A DNA stretch of 12,534 nt from MW101C3 sp943367595. Lineage in GTDB: Bacteria; Cyanobacteriota; Cyanobacteriia; PCC-6307; Cyanobiaceae. Positions 1-6,786 of the stretch are shown here, piece after piece. The stretch lies in assembly GCA_943367595.1 (NCBI GenBank), contig CALRJS020000052.1:1-12534 (forward strand). The letters run 5' to 3'. Position numbers and translations under genes: made by a program. Under the pieces are notes generated by a model that saw only the letters and a program-made list of their open reading frames with translations, did no database searches and was not told where the DNA came from. The first letter of the stretch is position 1; each line of letters opens with the position of its first letter.

Positions 1-73
1 CCTCGGTGCCGTAGAGCTGGATGAACTCGGGCAGCGACAGGCCTGCCTGAAACTGGATTCGATTCATGGCCAT
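1..73 (-). CDS. IS1595-family transposase, N-terminal fragment (runs off window)
   Basis: The minus strand from 73 reads MAMNRIQFQAGLSLPEF and stays open to the window edge. The MNRIQFQxGLSxPEF opening followed by a YGTE motif matches my recollection of the start of IS1595/ISXO2-type transposases, which continue into a zinc-ribbon domain and a DDE catalytic core; neither is inside the window. Two in-frame ATGs, at 73 and 67, are possible starts; the second gives the more typical N-terminus. The enzyme would cut and paste its own element. No terminal inverted repeat could be confirmed between 74 and 284, so the element end is undefined. A LexA-box-like palindrome lies 13 nt upstream of the first ATG. 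Only about 24 codons are visible, so it cannot be judged whether the gene is intact. Confidence 0.7.
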   Translation of the reverse strand, partial: MAMNRIQFQAGLSLPEFIQLYGTE

Positions 74-86
74 GGCGGGCACTGCT

Positions 87-100
87 AGTACATGTGTACC
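87..100. promoter_or_regulatory. Cyanobacterial LexA (SOS) box
   Basis: AGTACATGTGTACC fits the published cyanobacterial LexA consensus RGTACNNNDGTWCB at every position. It sits 13-19 nt upstream of the candidate start codons of the minus-strand transposase, where a bound repressor would overlap the promoter. No plus-strand gene starts within 1.4 kb, so the transposase is the only obvious target. Function is inferred from the motif alone. Confidence 0.5.
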
Positions 101-196
101 AGCTTAGGCGGGAAAGGCCTGCGGACGGAGCTTGCTACCTAATCAAGAGGGCTTTTCTGTAGCCGTTCGCTGGGTGAATCCTCCTGCCAGGGTCTG

Positions 197-282
197 CAGC
201 ACCGCTTGTTTCTGCGGTCCTGCTGAGCTCCGGTCATTTCTGAAACCTCGTCAGTGGCCCAGATGGCTGGGCACCGGAGCTC
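197..282. terminator. Nested inverted repeats downstream of the HtrA-type gene
   Basis: A perfect 6-bp stem with a 4-nt loop (GCCCAG at 257-262 with CTGGGC at 267-272) lies inside a larger inverted repeat (GAGCTCCGGT at 225-234 with ACCGGAGCTC at 273-282). A weaker hairpin occupies 197-225. The outer arm ends 3 nt past the protease stop codon, so this probably ends or protects that transcript. There is no clear U-run on the minus strand, so an intrinsic terminator is not certain. Confidence 0.4.
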
Positions 283-284
283 GC

Positions 285-1430
285 TCAGCGCCGCTGGCCC
301 TGGCCCACCATTGCGGTCGGCGTGACCTGAAGGTCAATGTCAGCGCCGTTGCGCAGAACGCGCAACGCCATCGGCCGTCCCACACCATTGCTTTCCACAG
401 CGGCGATCATCTGGGCGGGGCCGGGCAACGGACGCCCCTCCACCGCCACGATCACATCACCGGGTCGCAGACCCGCAGATGCGGCAGGGCTGCCCGGCAG
501 CACCGAGCGCACCAGTGCCCCGCGGGGCGCGCTGCCTGCATTGGTACCGGGCACGTTGTCGAGGCCGACGCCGATCATCGGGTGGTCCACCCGGCCGGTG
601 GCCAGCAGCTGATTGGCGATGCTGCGGGCGCGGTTGATCGGAATCGCAAAACCGAGGCCGGCGCCGGGGCCGGAGCGCACCAGGGTGTTGATCCCCACCA
701 CTTCACCATCGGCATTGAGCAAGGGCCCGCCGGAATTGCCGGGATTGATGGCGGCGTCGGTCTGGATCAGATCAAGCCGCTTGTCGGTGATGCCCAGCTT
801 GCTCACATTGCGGTTGAGGTTGCTGATGATCCCCATGGTCACGGTGTTATCGAGGCCGAAGGGATTACCCACCGCAATCGCCCAGTCGCCCACCTGAAGC
901 GCATCGGAGTTCCCCAGCCTGGCCACCGGCCACGGCCCTGGGCTCAGCAACCGCACCAGGGCGAGATCGGTGAGGCGGTCAAGCCCCACCACTTTCCCTT
1001 CCACCCGGCGCCCATCCTTGAGGCCCACATACACGCGGTCGCTGTTCTCCACCACGTGGGCGTTGGTCAGCAGCAGGCCATCGGCCTGGAAGATCACACC
1101 GCTGCCCTGACCCCGCTCGGTCCGCTGGGACGGCTGCTGCGCCTGGGGCAGGTTGAAGAACTGACGGAAAAAGGGATCAGCCATCAGGCCGCGCGGCAGC
1201 CCTGAGCCGCCACCGCTTACCACCGTGCGCTCCGTGTCGATCGTCACCACCGCCGGCCCGGCGCTGCGGACGGCGTCCGCTACGAACGACTGCCGGGAGA
1301 GTCCAGGCGCACCACCTGGCTGAGCCTGGGCCGGCGCAGGGGCGGGCCTGGTGAGCACCGGGGAGGCCAGCAGAACCGCAAGGGGGAGCAGATAAGGAAG
1401 CTGGCGGAGAGACAAACGCCTCATGGACAT
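285..1430 (-). CDS. HtrA/Deg-family trypsin-like serine protease (HhoA/HhoB type), secreted
   Basis: A 381-residue ATP-independent protease/chaperone of the cell envelope or periplasm. Residues 1-37 look like a signal peptide: MSMRR, a Leu-rich hydrophobic core, then an Ala/Pro/Gln-rich cleavage region ending AQAQ. The trypsin-like domain spans about 50-275 with the full catalytic triad: His125 in TNAHVV, Asp155 in TDLALV and Ser233 in GNSGGP. A single PDZ domain follows at about 285-370, with GALVRSVLPGSPA and AGLRPGD. One PDZ domain and this length fit cyanobacterial HhoA/HhoB/HtrA proteins, which degrade damaged envelope proteins; the exact paralogue cannot be assigned. ATGs at 1430 and 1424 are both usable, and no Shine-Dalgarno sequence is visible. 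The gene is divergent from the small ORFs starting near 1595, so the 1431-1594 gap probably holds promoters for both directions. Confidence 0.93.
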   Translation of the reverse strand: MSMRRLSLRQLPYLLPLAVLLASPVLTRPAPAPAQAQPGGAPGLSRQSFVADAVRSAGPAVVTIDTERTVVSGGGSGLPRGLMADPFFRQFFNLPQAQQPSQRTERGQGSGVIFQADGLLLTNAHVVENSDRVYVGLKDGRRVEGKVVGLDRLTDLALVRLLSPGPWPVARLGNSDALQVGDWAIAVGNPFGLDNTVTMGIISNLNRNVSKLGITDKRLDLIQTDAAINPGNSGGPLLNADGEVVGINTLVRSGPGAGLGFAIPINRARSIANQLLATGRVDHPMIGVGLDNVPGTNAGSAPRGALVRSVLPGSPAASAGLRPGDVIVAVEGRPLPGPAQMIAAVESNGVGRPMALRVLRNGADIDLQVTPTAMVGQGQRR

Positions 1431-1594
1431 GGCGATCAGAACGGAAACGGGACGTGAATCCGACCGTAACGGTGCTGCCTGGCGTTGAGGAACGCCTGCG
1501 CCAGTGAAGGTGTGACGAAGTGCAGCAAAGCGCGGGCGAAAAGGGATCGCTGCACGGATGGCGGAGTGTCCCTAGGGTTGAAGAACTTTTATGA

Positions 1595-1702
1595 ATGAAC
1601 ATGGACACGAGCAGCGTTTTGCTGGTGGTTCTCGCCTTTGGCGCCGCCTGCAGCACTCTCTGGGCCTGGAGCATCGCCCCCGGGTCTTCAAGCAGGCGAT
1701 GA
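1595..1702 (+). CDS. Small single-span membrane protein, 33-35 aa
   Basis: Starts at ATG 1595 or ATG 1601 and ends with TGA at 1700-1702. The product begins MDTSSVLLVVLAFG, has one hydrophobic segment of about 17 residues (SSVLLVV to WAWSI) and ends in a short basic tail (SSSRR). It resembles in size and layout the one-helix subunits of photosynthetic complexes, but I do not recognise it as any named one. It lies 43 nt upstream of the DUF2973-like gene on the same strand, so they could be co-transcribed. No ribosome binding site is evident. It could be a chance ORF. Confidence 0.4.
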   Translation: MNMDTSSVLLVVLAFGAACSTLWAWSIAPGSSSRR

Positions 1703-1745
1703 TGGGCTATGGCCTTCCACGGCCACGGCAGCTTGCCCATCCCCG

Positions 1746-2048
1746 ATGGACCCCTTTCTCGCCCGCCTGTTTCCCCTCCTCTACGGCGCTTGCCTGCTGG
1801 GCCTGCTGTGGCAGGCGTTCCGGGTGATGGCCAAGGGATTCACAGCGGTCTCCCGACCCACCGATCTCCCGATTCCCAGCCCCTTCGCCCCGGCCAGCAC
1901 AGAGCCGGAGAGCACTGACCGCACCGGCCGTCTCACCATCCACCCCGAGCTGCTCGACGCCGACGGCAGCCTCACCCAGGAGGATCTGCTGACGGTGCGC
2001 TTCAGTGACGGCGCGGAGGAAACGGTTCTTCCCCCCGAAACCCCTTAG
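1746..2048 (+). CDS. DUF2973-like cyanobacterial protein, one N-terminal membrane span
   Basis: A 100-residue protein. Residues 5-27 (LARLFPLLYGACLLGLLWQA) form one membrane segment, followed by a Pro/Ser/Thr-rich linker and a conserved-looking soluble part with TGRLTIHPELLDADG (about 60-74) and EDLLTVRF (about 79-86). The pairing of an N-terminal helix with an 'HPELLD.DG' motif is what I associate with the cyanobacterial family DUF2973. Function is unknown. ATG 1746 was chosen because it places the hydrophobic segment at the N-terminus; an ATG-less extension back to 1638 reads as low-complexity shadow sequence of the preceding ORF. Confidence 0.75.
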   Translation: MDPFLARLFPLLYGACLLGLLWQAFRVMAKGFTAVSRPTDLPIPSPFAPASTEPESTDRTGRLTIHPELLDADGSLTQEDLLTVRFSDGAEETVLPPETP

Positions 2049-2135
2049 CCCAGCCACGACGCCAGGTGGTGCCGCCCGCTCTGCGCGGAACCTTGGCTTG
2101 CGCACATGCGCACCGGATCAGCCTGCTGCGGTCGC

Positions 2136-2570
2136 ATGGGCTGGTACAACCAGAACGTTGAACCGAATCACGGCGGAGGCCGACAGTTGGATCAGAGAAC
2201 TCGAATCGTGGCGGCCGTTCTGCGCAGCCTCAAACTTCCTCCCCGGTTTCGCCTTCAGCTCACGAAGGAGGATCCGATCCGCCTGGAGCTGAGCCTCACG
2301 CCCTCCTACGGCAAGGATCCGATCCTGGTGGGCCTGGTGGAATCCCAGGATCTCGTGGCACGCCGCGATCGGGAGGGCAGAATCCCCCGCGATCTGCAGG
2401 GCACCTGGGACTGGACCGTGCGCCACGGCAAGGTCACCACCGGGGGCTGGAACCCCTACCTGAAGGAAGCCCTGCAGACGATGTTTGAAACCGGCTTGCC
2501 AGCCGTCGTCTACGAAGAAACCACCGGCGAGGCTTATCACCCAGTGGACGGCGCCCGTCACGTGCGTTGA
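2136..2570 (+). CDS. Unrecognised soluble protein, about 144 aa
   Basis: I do not recognise a family with confidence. The protein is soluble, with no membrane segment. From the ATG at 2136 it begins MGWYNQNVEPN; an ATG at 2106 would add ten residues rich in Cys and Gly, and the start is uncertain. The central region (RIVAAVLRSLKLPPRF, then LSLTPSYGKDP) looks like a compact alpha/beta fold, and the C-terminal part has a run of Trp, Gly and Tyr residues (TWDWTVRHGKV, VVYEETTGEAYHP). Codon use is GC-rich at third positions, as in neighbouring real genes, and no overlapping frame is a better candidate. It follows the DUF2973-like gene by about 90 nt on the same strand. Confidence 0.7.
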   Translation: MGWYNQNVEPNHGGGRQLDQRTRIVAAVLRSLKLPPRFRLQLTKEDPIRLELSLTPSYGKDPILVGLVESQDLVARRDREGRIPRDLQGTWDWTVRHGKVTTGGWNPYLKEALQTMFETGLPAVVYEETTGEAYHPVDGARHVR

Positions 2571-2688
2571 CGGGCAAGCGGCGGTGCCGTGCACTGCCGC
2601 TGGAGGCATCGGCGTGGCACGGCACTACCCCTGATCAACAGGCAAAGAAACGTGGCTAAGGCCACCACCTGTGGCACAGAGGGGCGCT

Positions 2689-2722
2689 AAAACGGACGCA
2701 TCGGTTTCTTCCGTTTTTCTTT
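2689..2722 (+). terminator. Inverted repeat with T-run, likely intrinsic terminator
   Basis: AAAACGGA at 2689-2696 pairs perfectly with TCCGTTTT at 2710-2717 across a 13-nt loop and runs into a T-rich stretch (TTTTTCTTT, 2714-2722). It would end the transcript of the gene finishing at 2570. The T-run abuts the ATG at 2723, so the hairpin would also sit in the leader of the next small ORF. The stem is AT-rich and of modest strength. Confidence 0.4.
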
Positions 2723-2827
2723 ATGTCCTCGCTGGCCCTGTCCATCGGACCCCTGGTGAGACTGCTGGCATCCCTCGGGCTGCTCAGCACCGCCCTGCTG
2801 GCTCTGATCCTGAAGCTGCTCGGCTGA
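2723..2827 (+). CDS. Small hydrophobic one-helix protein, 34 aa
   Basis: ATG 2723 to TGA 2825-2827. The product begins MSSLALSIGPLVRLLASLG and is almost entirely Leu/Ala/Ile/Ser with one Arg and one Lys, so it should be a single membrane helix. It resembles the very short subunits of photosystem or cytochrome b6f complexes in size and composition, but it matches none that I can name. It lies 73 nt upstream of hrpB on the same strand. GC-rich synonymous codons and a clean hydrophobic profile favour a real gene; no ribosome binding site is visible. Confidence 0.45.
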   Translation: MSSLALSIGPLVRLLASLGLLSTALLALILKLLG

Positions 2828-2900
2828 TCCGCAGCGGCCTTCGGCTGTCCCCCCGCCTGCGTCGCCGGGAACAATCGTCGGTCTGCCGCTGAGATCCGGC

Positions 2901-5486
2901 ATGCAACCGCTCGGTAGCGCCTTCCCTGCGGCCTCTGACCCGTCCGAGGCCACCCTGCCGATCGAGGCGGTTCTTCCGGACATTCTGGAGCGGCTGGAGC
3001 CGGCCGGATCCACCTTGCTGCTGCATGCCCCTCCCGGAGCAGGCAAGACCACACGTGTTCCGCTGGCGCTGCTGCGACACCTGCAGGAGCAACGGCCCCA
3101 GGCCGAACCCCACACTGTTCTGATGCTGGAGCCCCGGCGTCTGGCGGCCAAGGCCGCCGCTCAGCGGCTCGCCGCCAGCCTCGACGAAGCGGTGGGCGGC
3201 ACGGTGGGCTACCGGGTGCGGCTGGAGCAGCGCTGCTCGGCGGCCACCCGGCTCGAAGTCCTCACCGATGGGCTGTTCCTGCGGCGGCTGCAGGGCGATC
3301 CCGCGCTGACGGGCGTGTTGTGCGTGATCTTCGATGAGTTTCACGAGCGCCGAGCGGACACGGACCTCGCCCTGGCGTTGCTGCGGGAATCCCGGCCCCT
3401 GCTGGCACCGGAGCTGCGCCTGCTGGTGATGTCCGCCACGCTGGATCTCACCCCGCTGGCCCGCCAGCTGCCGGAGGCCGCGGTGATCCGCAGTGAAGGG
3501 AAAAGCTTCCCGGTGGAACTGGCGTACCAGCCTCCGAGGCCACAGGAGCCTCTTGAGCAGCAGGTGGTGCGCGGGCTTGAGCAGCATTGGCTGGAGGCCC
3601 GCAGCGCCGGCGAAACCGTGCTGGTGTTTTTGCCTGGGCAGCGGGAAATCCTCCAATGCCAGCGGGCGATCCAGGCCACCGGCTGGGGGACGGAGCTGGA
3701 ACTTGCCCCCCTGCACGGCGGCTTGCCGCTGGGGGCGCAGTCGGCGGCCATGCGGGAGGCGCGCAGCGAGGCAGGCAAGGTGGTGCTTGCCAGCGCCATC
3801 GCCGAGAGCTCGCTCACGATCGCGGGGGTGCGTCTGGTGATCGACAGCGGCCTCAGCCGTCGCAGCCGCTTCGATCCCGGCACCGGCATGGATGGGCTGG
3901 TCACGCTGCCGGCGAGCCAGGCCTCAGCCACCCAGCGCCAGGGAAGGGCCGGACGCCTGGGTCCAGGCCGTTGCCTGCGGCTCTGGTCGCCGGCGGAGCA
4001 GCAGCGGCGCCCTCCGTTCGATCTGCCGGAGCTGCTGGAGCGGGATCCCCTGCCGGTCGCCCTGCAACTGGCGCAGTGGGGCGCCGGAGTCGGGGCGTCG
4101 TTGCCCTGGCTGGATCCCCCCCCACAGCAGCCATTGCTGGCGGCGATCGAGCTGCTGGGCCAGCTCGGAGCCACCGACATCCACGGCCGCATCACGGCCC
4201 ACGGCCGCGCCATGGCCCAGCTGGGCCTGCATCCCCGGCTCGCCCACATGCTGCTGATCGCCAAACAGCGCAACCTGCTGCCGTTGGCCTGCGAGCTGGC
4301 GGTGCTGCTGGAGGCCCGCGATCCGCTCGGGCTGCAGGAGGCCGGCTCGGATCTGCTGCAGCGGCTCGACTGGTTGCGGCAAGGGGGCGCTGACCCTCGC
4401 CGTCAGCTCCTGCGCCAACAGCTGGCGCAGCTGCAGCGGCAGGCGGGCGGGTGGCGCGCGCACCAAGCGTTGGCGGCCAGCGACGGCACAGCTGGAGCGG
4501 GTGGCTCTGAAGACCAGCAGGCAGCCGAGCTGGTTGGCCTGGCCTACCCGGAGCAGCTGGCCCTGGCCCGCGCAGAAGCCGGAGGCCGCTTTCTGATGCG
4601 CAACGGTCGCGGCGCCCGGCTCCATCCCAGCGATCCGTTGGCCGGCGCCGAGGTCCTGGCCATCGCCCGGGCCGACGCCGCTGGCAGCGAGGCCCGGATT
4701 CTGCTGGCGCTGCCCCTGGCGCGGGCCAGCCTGGAGCAACGGGCCCAGCAGGAAGGCAGCAGCGTGGCAACGGTTCGCTGGGATGGCCAGGAGCAACGGG
4801 TGGTGGCCGTGCGGGAGCGCCGACTGGGGGCCCTGGTGCTGAGCCGGCGCACCTGGCAGGACGCCCCGCTCGATCAGATGCAGGACGCCCTGATGGCGGG
4901 CCTGCGGGAGCACGGCCTCAACGCCCTGCCCTGGAGCGGCGGCAGCCGGCAGTTGCAGCAACGCCTCTGCCTGGCCCATCGGGAGCTGGGGCCACCCTGG
5001 CCAGACCGGAGCGAGGCGGCCCTGGGCAGCGATTTCGGCGCCTGGCTCGGCGATCAACTCGTCGGCCGGCGTTCCCTGCAGGAGTTGCAGGCGCTCGATC
5101 TGCAGGAAGCCCTCTGGTCGGGGATCCCCTGGGAGTGCCGCCGCGACCTGGACAGGCTCCTGCCTGCCAAGGTGCTGGTGCCATCCGGGCGGCTGCTGCC
5201 GATCGACTACGGCCACTCTCCCCCCGTGCTGGCCGTGCGGCTACAGGAGATGTTCGGCTGCAGCCGCACGCCGGCGCTGCTCGAGGGGCGCCTGACCATG
5301 ACCCTGCACCTGCTCTCTCCCGCCGGCCGCCCCGTACAGATCACCCAGGACCTCGACGGTTTCTGGGGCAGCAGCTACCGGCAGGTGCGCGCCGAGCTCA
5401 GGGGCCGCTATCCGCGCCATCCCTGGCCGGAGGATCCCCGCCAGGCCCTGCCCACGAGCCGCGCCAAACCCGCCCCCCGGACATGA
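2901..5486 (+). CDS. hrpB: ATP-dependent helicase HrpB
   Basis: An 861-residue DEAH-type superfamily 2 helicase, close to the usual HrpB length of about 820. Motif I is APPGAGKTT (43-51), motif II is DEFH (145-148, the HrpB variant of DEAH), motif III is SAT (178-180) and motif VI is QRQGRAGRLGPG (345-356). A helicase-associated region follows at about 380-470. The C-terminal HrpB-specific domain is clear: LPIDYGHSPP, LQEMFGCSRTP, LHLLSPAGRPVQ and the final RYPRHPWPEDP. The family is presumed to unwind RNA, but its physiological role is poorly known. The start at 2901 gives a short N-terminal lead before the helicase core. Its 3' end runs into a 14-nt tandem repeat and faces the convergent HAD gene. 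Confidence 0.95.
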   Translation: MQPLGSAFPAASDPSEATLPIEAVLPDILERLEPAGSTLLLHAPPGAGKTTRVPLALLRHLQEQRPQAEPHTVLMLEPRRLAAKAAAQRLAASLDEAVGGTVGYRVRLEQRCSAATRLEVLTDGLFLRRLQGDPALTGVLCVIFDEFHERRADTDLALALLRESRPLLAPELRLLVMSATLDLTPLARQLPEAAVIRSEGKSFPVELAYQPPRPQEPLEQQVVRGLEQHWLEARSAGETVLVFLPGQREILQCQRAIQATGWGTELELAPLHGGLPLGAQSAAMREARSEAGKVVLASAIAESSLTIAGVRLVIDSGLSRRSRFDPGTGMDGLVTLPASQASATQRQGRAGRLGPGRCLRLWSPAEQQRRPPFDLPELLERDPLPVALQLAQWGAGVGASLPWLDPPPQQPLLAAIELLGQLGATDIHGRITAHGRAMAQLGLHPRLAHMLLIAKQRNLLPLACELAVLLEARDPLGLQEAGSDLLQRLDWLRQGGADPRRQLLRQQLAQLQRQAGGWRAHQALAASDGTAGAGGSEDQQAAELVGLAYPEQLALARAEAGGRFLMRNGRGARLHPSDPLAGAEVLAIARADAAGSEARILLALPLARASLEQRAQQEGSSVATVRWDGQEQRVVAVRERRLGALVLSRRTWQDAPLDQMQDALMAGLREHGLNALPWSGGSRQLQQRLCLAHRELGPPWPDRSEAALGSDFGAWLGDQLVGRRSLQELQALDLQEALWSGIPWECRRDLDRLLPAKVLVPSGRLLPIDYGHSPPVLAVRLQEMFGCSRTPALLEGRLTMTLHLLSPAGRPVQITQDLDGFWGSSYRQVRAELRGRYPRHPWPEDPRQALPTSRAKPAPRT

Positions 5487-5503
5487 CCCGTCATGCCATG
5501 GCG

Positions 5504-5601
5504 GCGAAGTCGTGGCCGTGAAGAAGTGGCAGTGAAGAAAGGGCCGCAAAGAAGTGGCGGCGACGAGGTGGCAGCGACGAGATGATGGCGACGAGTCGAC
5601 G
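5504..5601. repeat. Degenerate 14-nt tandem repeat, seven units
   Basis: Seven consecutive 14-nt units lie between the convergent hrpB and HAD-phosphatase genes: 5504, 5518, 5532, 5546, 5560, 5574 and 5588 as starts. Examples are GTGAAGAAGTGGCA (5518) and GCGACGAGGTGGCA (5560). The plus strand is purine-rich. Later units share GCGACGAG at the 5' end and earlier ones share GAAGAA or AAGAA. No unambiguous terminator hairpin is visible here, so the tract is in the position where transcripts from both sides meet. Confidence 0.7.
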
Positions 5602-5622
5602 GCGTAGGGCTGACCCGAAGTG

Positions 5623-6381
5623 TCAGTCGAACAGGTGGGCAAAGCCGAAATGCCTCAGCCCCTCTGCAATGCCTTCACAGCCAGGGGCACGCGCCGCATA
5701 GGTGCGCTGCAGCCGGGGCAGTTCCTGACGCAGAGCCGGTTCTGCGTTGCCCACCATCACGCCCTTGAGGCCGGTCTGGAACATGGCCAGATCGTTGAGG
5801 CTGTCGCCGGCGGTGATCACCGTGCTCGGATCCAGCTCCAGCCACTCCAGCAGTGCCAGCAGTGTCGAGCCCTTGTTGACACCCGCCGGCAGCACATCCA
5901 GATAGCGGTCGGCGGAGATGAGGCAATCCACCCCCTGGGCGCTCAGGCGGGCAGGCAGGCCCGGGTCGAGCTTGCCTAGGTCAACGTCGTAGGCAAGGCG
6001 GCGGTGGGCGCTCACCGGCTGGGGGCTGAGTCCGGGCTGGTTGCGCAACAGAGGGGCCAGCCTTTCCGCACAGCCCTGCCAGCGGCGCTCGATCGGATCC
6101 ACCAGGCCTGGCAGAAGCGCCAGGCTGGTGCCGCAGGCCACGGTGGCGCCCACGTCACTGATCACCAGATGGGGAGCTGGCGGCCGCTGGATGGTCTCCT
6201 GCAGCAGCAAGCGGCCCACGGAGGCCAGATCCCTGCCGGTGCTGAAGACGTGCAGCACCCGGTCACGGCGCTGCTCCAGCCAGGCGTAGAAGGAGCCTTT
6301 GGCCGCCGGACTGCCCTCCAGCAACGTGCCATCGAGATCGGTGACGAGCACCAGCTGCGGCTCCGGCGGCAGCCGAGCCAC
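5623..6381 (-). CDS. HAD-superfamily IIB phosphatase, sucrose-6-phosphate-phosphatase-like
   Basis: A 252-residue hydrolase with all HAD motifs: DLDGTLL (nucleophile Asp15 and general acid Asp17), the motif II Thr/Ser in FSTGR (47-51), the motif III Lys170 in NKGSTL, and the motif IV acidic pair in GDSLNDLAMF (192-201). The cap region between motifs II and III is the IIB type. Such enzymes release phosphate from sugar phosphates; sucrose phosphate, or a compatible-solute precursor such as glucosyl-3-phosphoglycerate, is possible, but the substrate cannot be read from the sequence. The start is GTG at 6381, about 15 residues before DLDGT, which is normal for the family. The frame stays open upstream but contains no better start and reads into periodic DNA. 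The promoter must therefore lie within the 15-nt repeat tract. Confidence 0.85.
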   Translation of the reverse strand: MARLPPEPQLVLVTDLDGTLLEGSPAAKGSFYAWLEQRRDRVLHVFSTGRDLASVGRLLLQETIQRPPAPHLVISDVGATVACGTSLALLPGLVDPIERRWQGCAERLAPLLRNQPGLSPQPVSAHRRLAYDVDLGKLDPGLPARLSAQGVDCLISADRYLDVLPAGVNKGSTLLALLEWLELDPSTVITAGDSLNDLAMFQTGLKGVMVGNAEPALRQELPRLQRTYAARAPGCEGIAEGLRHFGFAHLFD

Positions 6382-6393
6382 CAGCTGGGCCGT

Positions 6394-6783
6394 GGCCGGA
6401 TGGTCAGTCGCGCAGCGACTGGAGGCGCGGACGTCAGTGGCGGGATGGCCAATGGCGCGGTAGGCGCTGGTGAGACGTTCACCGATGTGTTGGCCGCCGG
6501 CGTGTTGCTCGAAGGAATGGTTGTCGATGGGGGGATAAACGATGGGGTGTCGATGGGTGAAGCGTTGAGGGGTAGATCTTTGGCCGGTGAAGCGCTCATC
6601 GCTGAAACTTTGATCGCTGAAACCCGCGGAGTGCGAGATCGCGAAGGTCAGGATTGCCGAGCCTTAACTGACCGAGTGCTGGGTTGCGAAGGGCTGTTCC
6701 GCGGCGGGTTGGATTGCGGAGGGTTGACTCACAGAGCGCTGACCGCCGAAGTCATGCTCGACAAGGCTGAGGTCTCAATGCCG
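6394..6783. repeat. 15-nt periodic tract, about 26 degenerate units
   Basis: From 6394 the sequence can be cut into consecutive 15-nt units without slippage up to 6783. Good examples are GAAGCGCTCATCGCT (6589) next to GAAACTTTGATCGCT (6604), and CTGGGTTGCGAAGGG (6679) resembling TTGGATTGCGGAGGG (6709). Upstream units mostly begin GG or GA. Individual units are diverged, so this is an old or selected periodicity. It occupies the space upstream of the minus-strand HAD gene. Confidence 0.55.
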
Positions 6784-6786
6784 TAG
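6400..6786 (+). CDS. Possible pentapeptide-periodic protein, 128 aa (doubtful)
   Basis: An ATG at 6400 opens a frame of 128 codons that coincides with the 15-nt tract and ends at TAG 6784-6786, directly after the last unit. Because 15 is a multiple of three, the translation has a five-residue period, with stretches such as EALRGRSLAGEALIAETLIA (from about 6559). It is not the canonical pentapeptide-repeat A(D/N)LXX pattern: the residue before the central Leu is small, and the one before that is charged. Third-position GC looks lower than in hrpB. The minus strand also keeps a Pro-periodic frame open over part of the tract. The ATG is only 18 nt from the divergent GTG of the HAD gene. It may be an incidental ORF in repetitive DNA. 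Confidence 0.22.
   Translation: MVSRAATGGADVSGGMANGAVGAGETFTDVLAAGVLLEGMVVDGGINDGVSMGEALRGRSLAGEALIAETLIAETRGVRDREGQDCRALTDRVLGCEGLFRGGLDCGGLTHRALTAEVMLDKAEVSMP

Noticed and set aside
132..1205. Long plus-strand frame of 357 codons opposite the HtrA-type protease
   Set aside because: It is His/Gly/Ala-rich shadow translation antisense to a gene with a complete catalytic triad, signal peptide and PDZ domain.
2136..2165. LexA-box candidate around GGTAC at about 2141
   Set aside because: Only the left half-site matches; the GTWC half at the required distance is missing.
3924..5216. Long minus-strand frame inside hrpB
   Set aside because: It is antisense to a confidently identified helicase and is Gln/Ala/Leu-rich low complexity, as expected from high third-position GC.
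5504..5601. CRISPR array
   Set aside because: The 14-nt units are contiguous with no spacers and no cas genes are present.
6162..6599. Minus-strand 145-codon Pro/Ser/Thr-rich frame
   Set aside because: Its first half derives from the 15-nt tract and its second half lies inside the HAD gene in a different frame. The HAD gene has its own start and all motifs.
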